Origin: Cryobacterium breve
GTDB lineage: Bacteria; Actinomycetota; Actinomycetes; Actinomycetales; Microbacteriaceae
DNA length: 64,000 bases
Direction: 5' to 3'
NCBI RefSeq assembly: GCF_027594785.1
Contig: NZ_CP075584.1
Span: forward strand, 310,001 to 374,000
Every line of letters starts with the position of its first letter. Within the stretch, counting starts at the first letter, position 1. Below, in pieces: positions 8,971-18,407 of this stretch. The notes beneath the pieces were generated by a model, which did no database searches, was not told where the DNA came from, and saw only the letters and a program-made list of their open reading frames with translations. Position numbers and translations under genes: made by a program.

Positions 8971-10224
8971 TCAGCGGCGGCCCAGCCGACCGATGGCGAA
9001 CCCGACGACGCCGAGGAGTCCGCCGAGGGCGAGCCAGCCTGCGGCGCGGCCCCCTCTTCCCTCGTCCGGCAGCGGATGCTGTGACGCAGCCTCCGACGCC
9101 CCCGCCCCCACAGCGGTCACGGAAGTCGCCTGCGCCAGCGGAACCGCGGCATCCGCTGCCGGCTCGACGACCGACGCGTTGCGCACGAACAGCACGAACC
9201 ACGCGAAGACGATCAGCACCGCGACGAGTTCGAGGGCGGTGAGGTTGTAATACCCGATCGGGTACCAGAGCAGCACCGCTCCGCCGATCGCGAGCACGAA
9301 CACCGTCGTCGTGACGACGAAGCTCCGGGGAAGGTCCTTCAGGACGAGCGGGACCAGCACGATGAGCGCCACGAAACCGACGACGGCAGAGGTCGCGAAC
9401 GTGTTGTGCACGGGAAAGCTGACGTCGACGGGCACGAGGCCGACACCGATGAGCGCAACGCCGACGACGATGATGATGATCCGCACGAGCGGGACGCCGC
9501 GAAGATCGCTGCCGGCGGCGCTGCGCCGTGAGCGCAGGTCGAGGGTCAGGTAGTCCGCGAGCGTCGTCATCACGAGTCCCGCGAGGAGGATCGTCAGGTT
9601 GAACGCATAGGCGGAGGTTGCGCTGCCCATCCCGAGCGCGCTGAAGTTCGCCTGCCACCAGCGCGGGTCGGCCGCCGTGAGCATGCTCGAGAACACCCCG
9701 GCGGCGAGGAACAGGCCGAGCAAGGAGGCGAGGCGGGTTGTCGTGATCTCCGCGGCGAGGAGGAACAACGCAAAGGCGCTCGCACCGACCGTCAGCGTGA
9801 CGAACAGGGCTGCAGCGAACGGGTCGAGCAGCAGCTCGCGGAAGGCGAGCTGGAACACCGCGTATACCGAGCTGATCAGGAGGCCGGCCATGGCCGCACC
9901 GGTCAGTGACAGCCCGATGGTGTCGAAGATGCGCCGGATACGGGCACGACGTCGCCACCGTGCCGAGTGGCGGGTGAAACGGACATACGACCAAGCGAAG
10001 ATCGGCAGTCCGATCAGACCGGCAATCTGGGCCGACACTCCGCCGACGGAATTTCCACCGGCCAGGCCGACGGCACGGCCACCGAACACGATCACCGCAC
10101 CAAGGAGACCCGCCAGTGCGCCCACCGCGGCCGCGATCAGCGCCCCGGATTCCACGTCGGACCGGCCATCGCCTGTGCGTTCGTCCTCCACCAGCGGTAC
10201 CGTGTCCGCGCGCGAAGGAGTCAT
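8971..10224 (-). CDS. DUF998-like multi-pass membrane protein
   Basis: 417 residues from ATG 10224, which is preceded by AGGGAG. Ten or so hydrophobic segments are visible (LIAAAVGALAGLLGAVIVFGG, GLSLTGAAMAGLLISSVYAV, LASLLGLFLAAGVFSSML and others), with a C-terminal membrane helix GWLALGGLLGVVGFAIGRLGRR after an Ala/Pro-rich linker. The pattern fits DUF998-type membrane proteins of unknown function. A longer open frame upstream to 10464 overlaps the next gene and has arginine-rich nonsense composition, so I reject it. Confidence 0.6.
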   Translation of the reverse strand: MTPSRADTVPLVEDERTGDGRSDVESGALIAAAVGALAGLLGAVIVFGGRAVGLAGGNSVGGVSAQIAGLIGLPIFAWSYVRFTRHSARWRRRARIRRIFDTIGLSLTGAAMAGLLISSVYAVFQLAFRELLLDPFAAALFVTLTVGASAFALFLLAAEITTTRLASLLGLFLAAGVFSSMLTAADPRWWQANFSALGMGSATSAYAFNLTILLAGLVMTTLADYLTLDLRSRRSAAGSDLRGVPLVRIIIIVVGVALIGVGLVPVDVSFPVHNTFATSAVVGFVALIVLVPLVLKDLPRSFVVTTTVFVLAIGGAVLLWYPIGYYNLTALELVAVLIVFAWFVLFVRNASVVEPAADAAVPLAQATSVTAVGAGASEAASQHPLPDEGRGGRAAGWLALGGLLGVVGFAIGRLGRR

Positions 10225-10286
10225 CTCCCTATCCTGTCGCGCTTTCGGGGATGCTGTGGCCGAGTCGCCGACCGCGGAGTGCCTTC

Positions 10287-10532
10287 CTACGCCGGCGGCG
10301 CCTCGCTCACGAAGCAGGAGATCGCACTCGCGAGATCCGGCCGGACCGTCCGGGCGACCGGGGTGCCGAATTCGATCACCTCGTAGCCGTCGCGGTTCCT
10401 GGCGATGAAGCCGATCACGCTCAGTGCGTTGTCCTTGGCGATCCGGGAGTCGCTGACCCGCCACTCCCGTCTCGAGAGGGCGCGCACCTGCACGTCGCTG
10501 GGCGAACGGGACTGAAGTGCGGCGGCGATCAT
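10287..10532 (-). CDS. Small conserved-looking protein, 81 aa
   Basis: Start ATG 10532 is chosen because AAAGGA lies seven bases upstream; an ATG at 10553 lacks such a site. The protein (MIAAALQSRSPSDVQ to CFVSEAPPA) has a central segment ALSVIGFIARNRDGYEVIEFG that reads like a small beta-sheet domain. I recognise no family. A perfect 9-bp inverted repeat lies immediately upstream, so its expression is probably controlled by a repressor. Confidence 0.6.
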   Translation of the reverse strand: MIAAALQSRSPSDVQVRALSRREWRVSDSRIAKDNALSVIGFIARNRDGYEVIEFGTPVARTVRPDLASAISCFVSEAPPA

Positions 10533-10553
10533 GGTGGGTCCTTTCCTCGACAT

Positions 10554-10575
10554 GAACCGAACGTAGGTTCGGTTC
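10554..10575. promoter_or_regulatory. Perfect inverted repeat, TetR-type operator candidate
   Basis: GAACCGAAC and GTTCGGTTC, exact reverse complements, separated by four bases. It lies 21 bases upstream of the 81-aa gene start, where a repressor would block transcription or initiation. Length and symmetry fit operators of TetR-type regulators; no TetR gene is adjacent, so the regulator would be encoded elsewhere. Confidence 0.6.
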
Positions 10576-10637
10576 CTATCGGTTGCCTTGGGGTCCGATG
10601 TGAACCCGGTGCAGGCACGGACACTCCGATCGCGGAC

Positions 10638-11249
10638 TCAGGTTCCGATCCCGAGCAGCAGGCTCACGGCGATCACGGTCATGATCCCAGCGATCCCGAT
10701 GTCGAGAATCCGCCAGGAGACCGGCCGGCTGAAGACCGGGCGCAGCAGCCGGGCGCCGAAACCGAGCGCTGTGAACCAGACGACACTGCCGAGTGCCGCC
10801 CCGAGGCCGAAGTACCAGCGTTCGTCGCCGTGGGCTGCGGCGACGGAGCCAAGGAAGACCACGGTGTCGAGGTAGACGTGCGGGTTGAGCCAGGTGAGCG
10901 CCGCGGTCGTCGCGAGGACCTGGGTGAGGCTCGCGGCAGTGCCGACGACCGAGGTGTCGAGCGGTCGAGGGAGGACGGCCCGACGCGCCGCGAGGACCGC
11001 ATAGCCGAGCAGGAATGCAGCGCCGACGACCCTCACCACGACGAGCAGCCACGGCACCGTTCGGATCAACGCCCCGAACCCGGCGACACCGACCAGGATC
11101 AGGATCGCGTCGGAGGCCGCGCAGACGATGACCACGGCGAGCACGTGTTCCCGGCGCAGTCCCTGCCGCAGCACGTACGCGTTTTGGGCGCCGATCGCAA
11201 CGATGAGGGACAGGCCGAAGCCGAGACCGGCGAGGGTGGTGAGGATCAT
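10638..11249 (-). CDS. lysE: LysE/ArgO-type amino acid exporter
   Basis: 203 residues with five to six membrane helices and the family start GLSLIVAIGAQNAYVLRQGL, a signature of LysE/ArgO basic amino acid exporters; TWLNPHVYLDTVVFLGS is the second conserved segment. It exports L-lysine and/or L-arginine, protecting cells from excess during peptide uptake. Length equals the family norm (about 200-235). It is divergent from a LysG/ArgP-type regulator gene, the classical arrangement in which the regulator activates the exporter with lysine or arginine as co-inducer. Confidence 0.9.
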   Translation of the reverse strand: MILTTLAGLGFGLSLIVAIGAQNAYVLRQGLRREHVLAVVIVCAASDAILILVGVAGFGALIRTVPWLLVVVRVVGAAFLLGYAVLAARRAVLPRPLDTSVVGTAASLTQVLATTAALTWLNPHVYLDTVVFLGSVAAAHGDERWYFGLGAALGSVVWFTALGFGARLLRPVFSRPVSWRILDIGIAGIMTVIAVSLLLGIGT

Positions 11250-11296
11250 CCTCCGACCGTACAGCGACGTTCGCAGGTGAGTACAACGAAACTTTC

Positions 11297-11319
11297 TTAG
11301 CTGGCATTAGTCTGGCTAA
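11297..11319. promoter_or_regulatory. Inverted repeat in the lysE-lysG divergent promoter
   Basis: TTAGC (11297-11301) and GCTAA (11315-11319) form an inverted repeat with a 13-base spacer directly before the regulator start. Dyads of this kind are typical LysR-type binding sites; here it could serve autoregulation and lysE activation. Confidence 0.4.
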
Positions 11320-11321
11320 TC

Positions 11322-12194
11322 ATGACGATTGACAACGCGCAGCTCAGGGCCCTCGCGGCGACGATGGATCGTGGCTCCTTCGACCTTGCCGCAGCGGCCT
11401 TGCACATCACGCCGTCCGCGGTAAGCCAGCGCATCAAGGCCCTCGAGACGTCGGCGGGCCGGGTGCTCGTGCGGCGAACGAAACCCACAGAGATCACGGA
11501 TGCCGGACTGCCCTACCTGCGGCTCGCCCGGCAGATTGAGGCGCTCGTCCAGGACGTTATCTCCGGGTCCGAGTCTGAGGCGCGGGCGGGCGTGCCGCTC
11601 GCCGTCAACAGCGACTCGCTTGCGACCTGGGTGCTTCCGGCCCTCGCCGGCCTCCCAGACTCGATCACCTTCGACGTGCGCCGTGAGGACGAGGATCACT
11701 CGGCCGAGCTACTGCGCGCGGGGACGGTGATGGCCGCGATCACGACCGATGCGCGTCCGGTGCACGGATGCTCCGTCACCCGGCTCGGCAGCATGCGGTA
11801 CCGGCCGATGGCGAACCCGGGCTTCGCCGCCCGGTGGTTCGCCGCCGGCCCCACGGCGGATGCGCTCGCCCGAGCACCGATGGTCGTCTTCGACGCGAAA
11901 GACGACCTGCAGGATCGGTTCCTCCGGAGGCGGAGTCGTCGACCGCTCTCACCGCCCCGGCATTCGATCCCGGGCTCTGCGGACTTCGCCGAGGCAGTCC
12001 GCCTCGGGCTGGGCTGGGGGATGATGCCGAACCAGCAGATCCTCACCGGCGAGGCCGACGGGGTGCTCGTCGATCTCGCGCCGGGCTCGCACATCGACGT
12101 GGTGCTCTACTGGCAACAGTGGACGCTGCACACGCCCGTTCTCGCGGCGATTTATGAGGCAATCCGCGGCGCGGCGGCCGAGCGCCTCGATTGA
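11322..12194 (+). CDS. lysG: LysR-type regulator of the lysE exporter (LysG/ArgP-like)
   Basis: 290 residues. The N-terminal winged helix is typical (LRALAATMDRGSFDLAAAALHITPSAVSQRI), and the effector domain follows (LAVNSDSLATWVLP, TRLGSMRYRPMANP, DFAEAVRLGLGWGMMPNQQ). These segments match the LysG/ArgP/IciA subgroup that controls lysine or arginine export. ATG 11322 sits very close to the inverted repeat and leaves little room for a leader. Divergent from lysE by 72 bases. Confidence 0.9.
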   Translation: MTIDNAQLRALAATMDRGSFDLAAAALHITPSAVSQRIKALETSAGRVLVRRTKPTEITDAGLPYLRLARQIEALVQDVISGSESEARAGVPLAVNSDSLATWVLPALAGLPDSITFDVRREDEDHSAELLRAGTVMAAITTDARPVHGCSVTRLGSMRYRPMANPGFAARWFAAGPTADALARAPMVVFDAKDDLQDRFLRRRSRRPLSPPRHSIPGSADFAEAVRLGLGWGMMPNQQILTGEADGVLVDLAPGSHIDVVLYWQQWTLHTPVLAAIYEAIRGAAAERLD

Positions 12195-12234
12195 ACGCTG
12201 TCGTCCGGGGATTTCGTCGTCAGTGAACCTGTCT

Positions 12235-12841
12235 TCAGTCGGCGAGGATCCCGTAGAGGGAGCGTCGGAGCTCGTCGATCTGGGTGACGGCCTTGGCCCG
12301 CTGCTCGGGAGTCGCGGCGAAGCGGAGCCTGATGAATGACGCCCATGAGTTTTGCGACGCTCTCGTGCAGGCTGGCTTCGGCCTCGACGCGTGCGGTCGA
12401 GCTGTCCCAGACGTGGGCGAGTGCGTCCGCGTTGTCGGCGACGTAGGCGCGGCCAGACTCACTGAGCTGGAATTCCGTGCCGGTGCCGTCACCGGTCGGG
12501 GCGATCAGTCCCTCGTCGACGAGCTGCTGCAGTGTCGGATATACCGAACCGGGACTTGGGCGCCAGGTGCCGCCCGACCGTTCGGTGATCTCCTTGATCA
12601 GGCCGTAGCCGTTGAAGGCGGCCTCTGAGAGCAGCGAGAGGATGGCGAGGCGGACGTCACCCTTGAGCTTGCGCTGGGCTCCCGGCGGCATGAAGCCGCG
12701 CGGTCCGAAACCGCCGAAGCCGGGGCCGAAACCGGGGCCGAAACCGGGGCCGAAGCCCGGCCCGGTGCCCCGGCCAAAGCCGCGGCGCTCGTGCCGGTCG
12801 CCGGAGTCGTGGGCATGGGGTTCGCGAAAATCGTTGTGCAT
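12235..12841 (-). CDS. PadR family regulator with Gly-Phe-rich N-terminus (frameshifted C-terminus)
   Basis: ATG 12841. Residues 1-50 are histidine/arginine then GPGF repeats; a PadR winged helix follows (GDVRLAILSLLSEAAFNGYGLIKEI, PSPGSVYPTLQQLVDEGL). The frame is lost at 12325-12331. The expected PadR C-terminus (LRFAATPEQRAKAVTQIDEL, ending ILAD) continues in the next frame to 12235. Removing one base from GAGCCTG restores about 201 residues. PadR proteins repress transporters or stress genes; the target is unknown. An AT-rich palindrome GATATATC lies upstream. Confidence 0.85.
12713..12764. repeat. 12-bp coding repeat (GPGF units) in the padR N-terminus
   Basis: Consecutive near-identical 12-base units (GGGGCCGAAACC on the + strand) encode Gly-Pro-Gly-Phe repeats in the PadR N-terminal tail. 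The repeat length of four codons keeps the frame, so copy number can change without inactivating the gene. Confidence 0.7.
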
Positions 12842-12900
12842 GGTGGTGTCCAATCGTGAAGTGGGTGGTCTCCGAGGACTTGGCTCGGCGATGGATTAAA

Positions 12901-12962
12901 GATATATCGGTGAATAATCGTGAGCACTGATTCTCAGTGAATACGCAGCAGTGAATACGCAG
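12901..12962. promoter_or_regulatory. padR upstream region: palindrome and 14-bp direct repeat
   Basis: GATATATC at 12901-12908 is a self-complementary 8-mer in an AT-rich patch 60 bases upstream of padR, suited to an autoregulatory PadR operator. CAGTGAATACGCAG is present twice in tandem at 12935-12948 and 12949-12962. The latter may belong to padR or to the divergent monooxygenase gene at 13105. Confidence 0.4.
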
Positions 12963-13104
12963 CTGGAGAACTCAGCCCGGAGTACCCGGCCGGGAGTACT
13001 CAAACGGGCGTGACGGTGCCGCCGCCCCTTGCCGGTTCGGGCGGCTCTTCCTATGCTCACGACGGGGCCGCCGTCCGGCGACCCGAAGTGTAGAGGAGGA
13101 TGCG

Positions 13105-13401
13105 ATGACGCTCAAATACGGTGTGCTGGCTCTCGTGGAAGCCCAGGCCGGGCAGGAACAGGCCGTCGCGGATTTCCTCGCCGGTGCACAGGCACTGGCC
13201 GCCGCCGAGCCGGGCACCCGTACCTGGTACGCCTTCCGGGTCAATGACGACACGTTTGGCATCTTCGATACCTTCGACACCGAGGCGGATCGCCAGACAC
13301 ACCTCACCGGGGCCATCCCCGCAGCACTCGCCGAACATGGGCCGACCCTGCTCGTGGGGGACCCCGACATCCGCCTGATCGACATCATCGCCGCTACCTG
13401 A
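13105..13401 (+). CDS. Antibiotic biosynthesis monooxygenase (ABM) family protein
   Basis: 98-residue ferredoxin-like protein. MTLKYGVLALVEAQAGQEQA and RTWYAFRVNDDTFGIFDTF are typical of the ABM/quinol monooxygenase family, whose members are cofactor-free oxygenases or haem-degrading enzymes of about 95-110 residues. GGAGG lies eight bases before the ATG. Divergent from padR. Substrate unknown. Confidence 0.8.
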   Translation: MTLKYGVLALVEAQAGQEQAVADFLAGAQALAAAEPGTRTWYAFRVNDDTFGIFDTFDTEADRQTHLTGAIPAALAEHGPTLLVGDPDIRLIDIIAAT

Positions 13402-13593
13402 TCGGCTTCGAAGCCCTCGGCTGCCGCCGATATGGGTGCCCGGGCGGCGCACCGGGTCGGGTTCGACCTCCCGCATGATCTCCCGGACGACCGGGGCGGT
13501 GTCGCCCTGGCCGAACAGGAGGTGGCGCATCAAGTGGAAGAGCGGTTGGTTGGTTGGTGGGGTTGCAGTCGAATGCCGGGTTGATGCGGCAGC

Positions 13594-14989
13594 ATGGACC
13601 CCATGCAGGCCAACCCAGAGTTCAATCCGGAGTTCTTCGAGATCAACCCGCTCTTCGCCCGCCCGGGCGAGGACACTGTTGCGCCACGCTACGTCCTCGG
13701 CGCGGACCCGATGGAGCCGGAAACGGCGTACCAGATCATCCACGACGAGATCATGCTCGATGGGAACGCCCGGCTCAACCTCGCAACCTTCGTCGGAACC
13801 TGGATGGACGATCACGCCGGTCGGCTCTACGCAGAGGCCTTCGACAAGAACATCGTCGACAAGGACGAATATCCACAGACCGCGGCGATCGAGGAGTATT
13901 GCTGGCGGATGATCGCCGACCTCTGGCACGCGCCCGAACCGATGAAGACCGTCGGCACCTCGACGATCGGCTCGTCAGAGGCATGCATGCTCGGGGGCTC
14001 GCCCTGAAACGTCGCTGGCAGCAGGCACGGCGCGCTGCCGGACTGACGACCGCGCAGCCCAACCTCGTGATGAGTTCGGCTGTACAGGTGTGCTGGGAGA
14101 AATTCTGCAACTACTGGGACGTCGAGCCCCGATTCGTACCCATCAGTGAGGAGCATCCCAGCCTGGACGGGCACGACCTCGCGAGCTATGTCGACGAGAA
14201 CACCATCGGAGTCGTCGCGATCATGGGCGTGACGTACACCGGGGTCTACGAGCCGGTCGCGGCGATCAGCGCCGCCCTCGACGAGATCCAGGAGCGAACC
14301 GGAGTGTCCGTACCCATCCACGTGGACGCGGCCTCCGGGGGATGATCGCACCCTTCCTGCAGCCGGAACTGGAGTGGGACTTCCGCTTGGAACGAGTTCA
14401 CTCGATCAATACCTCGGCGCACAAGTACGGCCTGGTCTACCCCGGCCTCGGCTGGATCGTCTGGCGTGCGAAGGAGTTGCTGCCGGAGGACCTGGTCTTC
14501 CACGTCAGCTACCTCGGAGGGAGCATGCCCTCGTTCGCGCTCAATTTCTCCCGTCCCGGCGCGCAGGTGCTCTTGCAGTACTATCTCTTCCTCCGGCTCG
14601 GCTTCGAGGGCTACCGTGCCGTGCAACAGTCTTCCCAGGACGTGGCGCGGTACCTTGCGCGCGGTATCGAGAAGATCGGGGCCTTCACCCTGTGGAATGA
14701 CGGATCGGATATCCCGGTCTTCGCCTGGCGCCTCACCCCCGGCCACACCCGGCACTGGAACCTCTTCCACCTGTCGGACCGGCTGCGCTCCCACGGCTGG
14801 CTCGTCCCCGCCTACCGGATGCCCGACAACCTGTCCGAGATGACGGTCCAGCGGATCGTTGTCCGCAATGGGCTCAGCATGGACCTCGCCGCGCGCCTGC
14901 TCACGGTGATCGAGGAGGAGACGGCGTATCTCGACAGGCTCGAGGGTCCGATGCCCGTCGAGGGGCAGCATCCCGGCTTCACGCACTGA
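13594..14989 (+). CDS. gadB: Glutamate decarboxylase (two frameshifts)
   Basis: PLP-dependent glutamate decarboxylase read in three consecutive frames. Frame one runs to 14007 ([29 protein letters not shown]). Frame two continues [28 protein letters not shown] and IHVDAASGG (catalytic Asp). Frame three holds [15 protein letters not shown] with the PLP lysine and the C-terminus [13 protein letters not shown]. Both breaks sit in five-G runs (13993-13997, 14337-14341); adding one G to each gives 465 residues, the usual GAD length. Converts glutamate to GABA using a proton, an acid-stress function. No glutamate/GABA antiporter is recognisable beside it. Confidence 0.88.
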
Positions 14990-15105
14990 TTCCTGCGAGA
15001 TTGTTACAAACCCGAATGGAATTGCTGTCCGCAGGTGACCGCGCGGCTGTAGATTCCAATCAGGGCAGGACTTCCTGTCCAGTGGGGGCGGCCGTCGGGC
15101 CGAAT

Positions 15106-16308
15106 ATGTGGGGGTTTCAACTCGTGATCAAGCATTTCTCCGAGTCGTCTTGTCTTGTGGCCGGTGTTGTCCTGGTACTGGCGCTCACCGGGTGCGCTCC
15201 CTCCGCCGCGAGCGGTACCGGGGCGGCCATTCAGTCGCCCACACCAGACGAAACAGTCGCATCGTCGGCCAGTTCACCCGCCACGCCCACGTTCACACTG
15301 TCGTGCGGTGCGGCCGTGACGCCGGCCGCGCTTGCCGGCCTGGCGGCGGGGCTCGTACCCGAGACCGATCCGGCGTTGCTGGGTCCCTCCGTCGCCCCGC
15401 CGGTGACGCCCGGCATCACGACGAACGTCCTGTCACTTCGCGGCATGGGGCCCGGTCAGGACGGACCCGCGACGATCGCGGCGGCTCAGACCGGCTACTT
15501 CGACTGCCAGTGGGCCAACGCCGACCGGTCCACGACCGTGGTCCTCGAGGTCCTTCCGCAGGCCGCCGCGGCGTTCACGGCCGAGAAGGCCGCGCCGCCC
15601 GCTTCGCAGCCGACGGTGCCGTTCTCGGATCTCGATCTTGGAGACGAGACATTCGGCTACTGCTATCCCGCTGACGTGATGGCCGTCTGGGGAGTGTGCC
15701 GACTCAATCTGCTCGAGGGTTCGACGTGGTACCGCGTCACGATCACCGGCCAGTCCTCGGACCAGTCCGCAACTGCTTCGTCGCTCGGCGCCGTTGCCCA
15801 ATCCGCGAGTGACGCCATCGCGGCCACCGGCACAGAGCCCGCGCCGCTCGTGCAGCCGGCTTCGCACTGGAGCACGACCGCGGGCTGCGTCGCCGACACC
15901 CGGCGATCGCGGAGCGATTCGGAGGCCACCCCGCCGGGGTTCGACCTCGAGCAGGGCACCGCAGACCGACTGCTGCACGAAGCCGTGGCCATCGCCGCGG
16001 GCTTCGAATGCACCGTCGGGACAGCCTCAACCCGAACGGCGACGGTGATTCCCGGTGCGGCATGGGTCTGGCCGACCACCTACACCTCGCCGATCACCAC
16101 CGATGTGGAGCTCACCGTCACGGGGGTCCCTGAGGCGCGGTTCCGCTGCGGCCCGACCGGTGGAGCGGAGTCCTCCTGCTGGGCGGAGGGCGTGATCGAC
16201 GGGGCATTCGTGGTCGTCGTCGACGGTTCCAGAGCGACCGACAGCGGCACCCAGGCCCGCGATGCCGAGGGCCTTGCCGAACTTGCCGTCGCGAACAGCG
16301 CGGGTTAG
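15106..16308 (+). CDS. Hypothetical lipoprotein, about 400 aa
   Basis: The chosen ATG 15106 (alternative GTG 15124) precedes a lipoprotein signal peptide with lipobox ALTGC, followed by a Ser/Thr/Pro-rich linker. Eight or more cysteines are spread over the mature part (LSCGAAVT, YFDCQWANAD, GYCYPAD, WGVCRLN, AGCVADT, GFECTVG, RFRCGPT, SSCWAEG), implying disulfide-bonded extracytoplasmic domains that may be duplicated. No family recognised. The longer frame from 15001 adds a non-signal-like N-terminus. Confidence 0.7.
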   Translation: MWGFQLVIKHFSESSCLVAGVVLVLALTGCAPSAASGTGAAIQSPTPDETVASSASSPATPTFTLSCGAAVTPAALAGLAAGLVPETDPALLGPSVAPPVTPGITTNVLSLRGMGPGQDGPATIAAAQTGYFDCQWANADRSTTVVLEVLPQAAAAFTAEKAAPPASQPTVPFSDLDLGDETFGYCYPADVMAVWGVCRLNLLEGSTWYRVTITGQSSDQSATASSLGAVAQSASDAIAATGTEPAPLVQPASHWSTTAGCVADTRRSRSDSEATPPGFDLEQGTADRLLHEAVAIAAGFECTVGTASTRTATVIPGAAWVWPTTYTSPITTDVELTVTGVPEARFRCGPTGGAESSCWAEGVIDGAFVVVVDGSRATDSGTQARDAEGLAELAVANSAG

Positions 16309-16457
16309 TGACGCGACCGGGAGAGTTCGCGCGGGAACTCGACCATCGATCGTGTCGCCGGCTGTTCCCGATCCGGGACAGTGGGGTGAGGGCGGTCTCC
16401 ACGAAGCCGTTGGAGAAAAAGCAGGCACTCATACGGGCGTCGTAGTGGGCGTAGGGT

Positions 16458-18407
16458 GTGCGCGTGGACAATCGTCGTGCATCATTCAACGCCTTTCGGA
16501 CGTGGATGCTGAAGGGTCTGGTCGATCCGCGGGCCGGTCACGTGGGCCCCCTCGCCGTCGATGTCGAACGGACCCATCCCTGGTGGCGAGTCATGTGTCT
16601 GACCGGTGTCGACTACTTCTCGACACTCGGCTACCAGCCCGCGATCGCTGCACTGGCCGCCGGACTCCTCTCGCCCATCGCTACGATCGTGCTCGTCGTC
16701 CTGACTCTTGCGGGAGCGCTGCCGGTCTATCGCAGGGTGGCCCGGGAGAGTTTCGCCGGCTCAGGGTCAATTCACATGCTCGAAAAGCTCCTGCCGTGGT
16801 GGGCGGGCAAGATCTTCGTCCTGGTTCTGCTGGGCTTCGCGGCGACGGACTTCATGATCACCATTACCCTCTCTGCTGCGGACGCATCGGCACACGCGTT
16901 GGAAAACCCATTCGCACCGGACTGGGTGCATGGCCAAGAAGTCCCCGTGACCCTCTTCCTGGTGGCGCTCCTCGGTGCTGTCTTCCTTCGCGGATTCAAG
17001 GAGGCGATCGGGATCGCGGTCGGTCTGGTGGCGGTGTACCTGTCGTTGAATCTGGTCGTGGTCATTGTCGCCATCGGCCACGTCGCGGGCAACGCGGTTG
17101 TCATCCCCGATTGGTGGGCCGCCCTGTCCGCCCAACACGGCAGTCCTTTTGTCATGGTCGGGATCGCGTTGCTCGTCTTCCCCAAGCTGGCACTCGGGAT
17201 GTCCGGATTCGAGACCGGTGTGGCGGTGATGCCTCAGATTACCGGTGATCGCAATGACACGCCGGACAACCCGGACGGACGGATTCGCGGCACCAAACGA
17301 CTCCTGACCACGGCTGCGGTCATCATGAGTGGCTTCCTGATCGCGTCGAGTCTGGTGACGACGCTGTTGATCCCGCAGCAGGCCTTCCAGCCCGGTGGCG
17401 GAGCGAACGGGCGTGCGCTCGCCTACCTGGCCCACGAATACCTGGGTCCGGTTTTCGGGTCCGTGTACGATGTCAGCACGATCTGTATCCTGTGGTTCGC
17501 CGGGGCGTCGGCGATGGCTGGCCTGCTGAACCTGGTCCCTCGGTATCTTCCGCGTTATGGAATGGCGCCGCAGTGGGCGGCTGCAGTCAGGCCCCTTGTG
17601 CTGGTCTTCACCGGGATTGCTTTCTTGATCACCTGGATCTTCCAGGCCAGTGTTGATGCGCAGGGTGGCGCCTATGCGACCGGGGTGCTGGTCTTGATGA
17701 CGTCCGCGTCGGTGGCAGTGACCCTCTCGGCTCGGCGTAGGAGGCAGAGGTGGGCCGCGATCGGATTCGGTGCAATCTCGGCGGTCCTCGTCTACACCAC
17801 CGTCGTGAACGTGATCGAGCGGCCAGACGGTGTCCGGATCGCGGGGCTCTTCATTCTGGGCATCATGACAACCTCGTTGCTTTCGCGCTTGCGGCGTTCC
17901 TTCGAAGTTCGGGCCACGTCCGTCGTCCTGGACTCGCAGGCCACGGACTTCGTCATGACCGACGCCGACGAGTACGACGTCATCCGGATCATCTCCCACG
18001 AGCCCGATGAGGACACCGAGGCGGAGTACCGGAACAAGAGCCGTGACGAGCGCCGCTACGGGCATATCCCATCCGGGTCGCCGATCATCTTCCTCGAGGT
18101 GTATCCCTCAGACTCCTCAGACTTCGAGGAGGACCTCCAAGTCAGGGGGATAGCCAAACACGGCTACCGGATACTGCAGGTGACCAGCGGCAACGTGCCC
18201 AACACCATCGCAGCCGTGCTGCTGGAGATCCGAGACCAGACCGGGCTGATCCCCGAGATCTACTTCGAATGGACCCAGGGCAACCCCATCTCGAACATGT
18301 TCAAGTTCCTCTTCACGGGACTGGGCGAGATCGCCCCGGTCACCCGGGAAGTGCTCCGTGAGGCCGAACCGAATGCCAAACGACGTCCGTACGTGCATGT
18401 CAGCTAG
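16458..18407 (+). CDS. APC-superfamily permease with C-terminal cytosolic domain
   Basis: 649 residues from GTG 16458 (GTG 16464 also possible). The first 480 residues hold about 12 membrane segments; [24 protein letters not shown] and the following [13 protein letters not shown] are typical of APC-type amino acid/potassium transporters. The last about 170 residues are soluble ([40 protein letters not shown]). This two-part layout recalls KUP- or KimA-like carriers as much as amino acid permeases, so the substrate is open. It overlaps the end of the convergent coxF-like gene by four bases at CTAG. Confidence 0.7.
   Translation: MRVDNRRASFNAFRTWMLKGLVDPRAGHVGPLAVDVERTHPWWRVMCLTGVDYFSTLGYQPAIAALAAGLLSPIATIVLVVLTLAGALPVYRRVARESFAGSGSIHMLEKLLPWWAGKIFVLVLLGFAATDFMITITLSAADASAHALENPFAPDWVHGQEVPVTLFLVALLGAVFLRGFKEAIGIAVGLVAVYLSLNLVVVIVAIGHVAGNAVVIPDWWAALSAQHGSPFVMVGIALLVFPKLALGMSGFETGVAVMPQITGDRNDTPDNPDGRIRGTKRLLTTAAVIMSGFLIASSLVTTLLIPQQAFQPGGGANGRALAYLAHEYLGPVFGSVYDVSTICILWFAGASAMAGLLNLVPRYLPRYGMAPQWAAAVRPLVLVFTGIAFLITWIFQASVDAQGGAYATGVLVLMTSASVAVTLSARRRRQRWAAIGFGAISAVLVYTTVVNVIERPDGVRIAGLFILGIMTTSLLSRLRRSFEVRATSVVLDSQATDFVMTDADEYDVIRIISHEPDEDTEAEYRNKSRDERRYGHIPSGSPIIFLEVYPSDSSDFEEDLQVRGIAKHGYRILQVTSGNVPNTIAAVLLEIRDQTGLIPEIYFEWTQGNPISNMFKFLFTGLGEIAPVTREVLREAEPNAKRRPYVHVS

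Noticed and set aside
8971..10464. 497-residue version of the DUF998-like protein
   Set aside because: The first 80 residues are arginine-rich, overlap the 81-aa gene, and a good ribosome-binding site precedes ATG 10224.
13594..14989. Glutamate decarboxylase as a genuine pseudogene
   Set aside because: Possible, but both breaks are single-base losses in G runs of the same type as in essential genes such as aceE and fabD, so sequence error is the simpler reading.
15001..15105. Extended N-terminus of the lipoprotein at 15106
   Set aside because: It would place 35 non-hydrophobic residues ahead of the lipoprotein signal peptide, which would block export.
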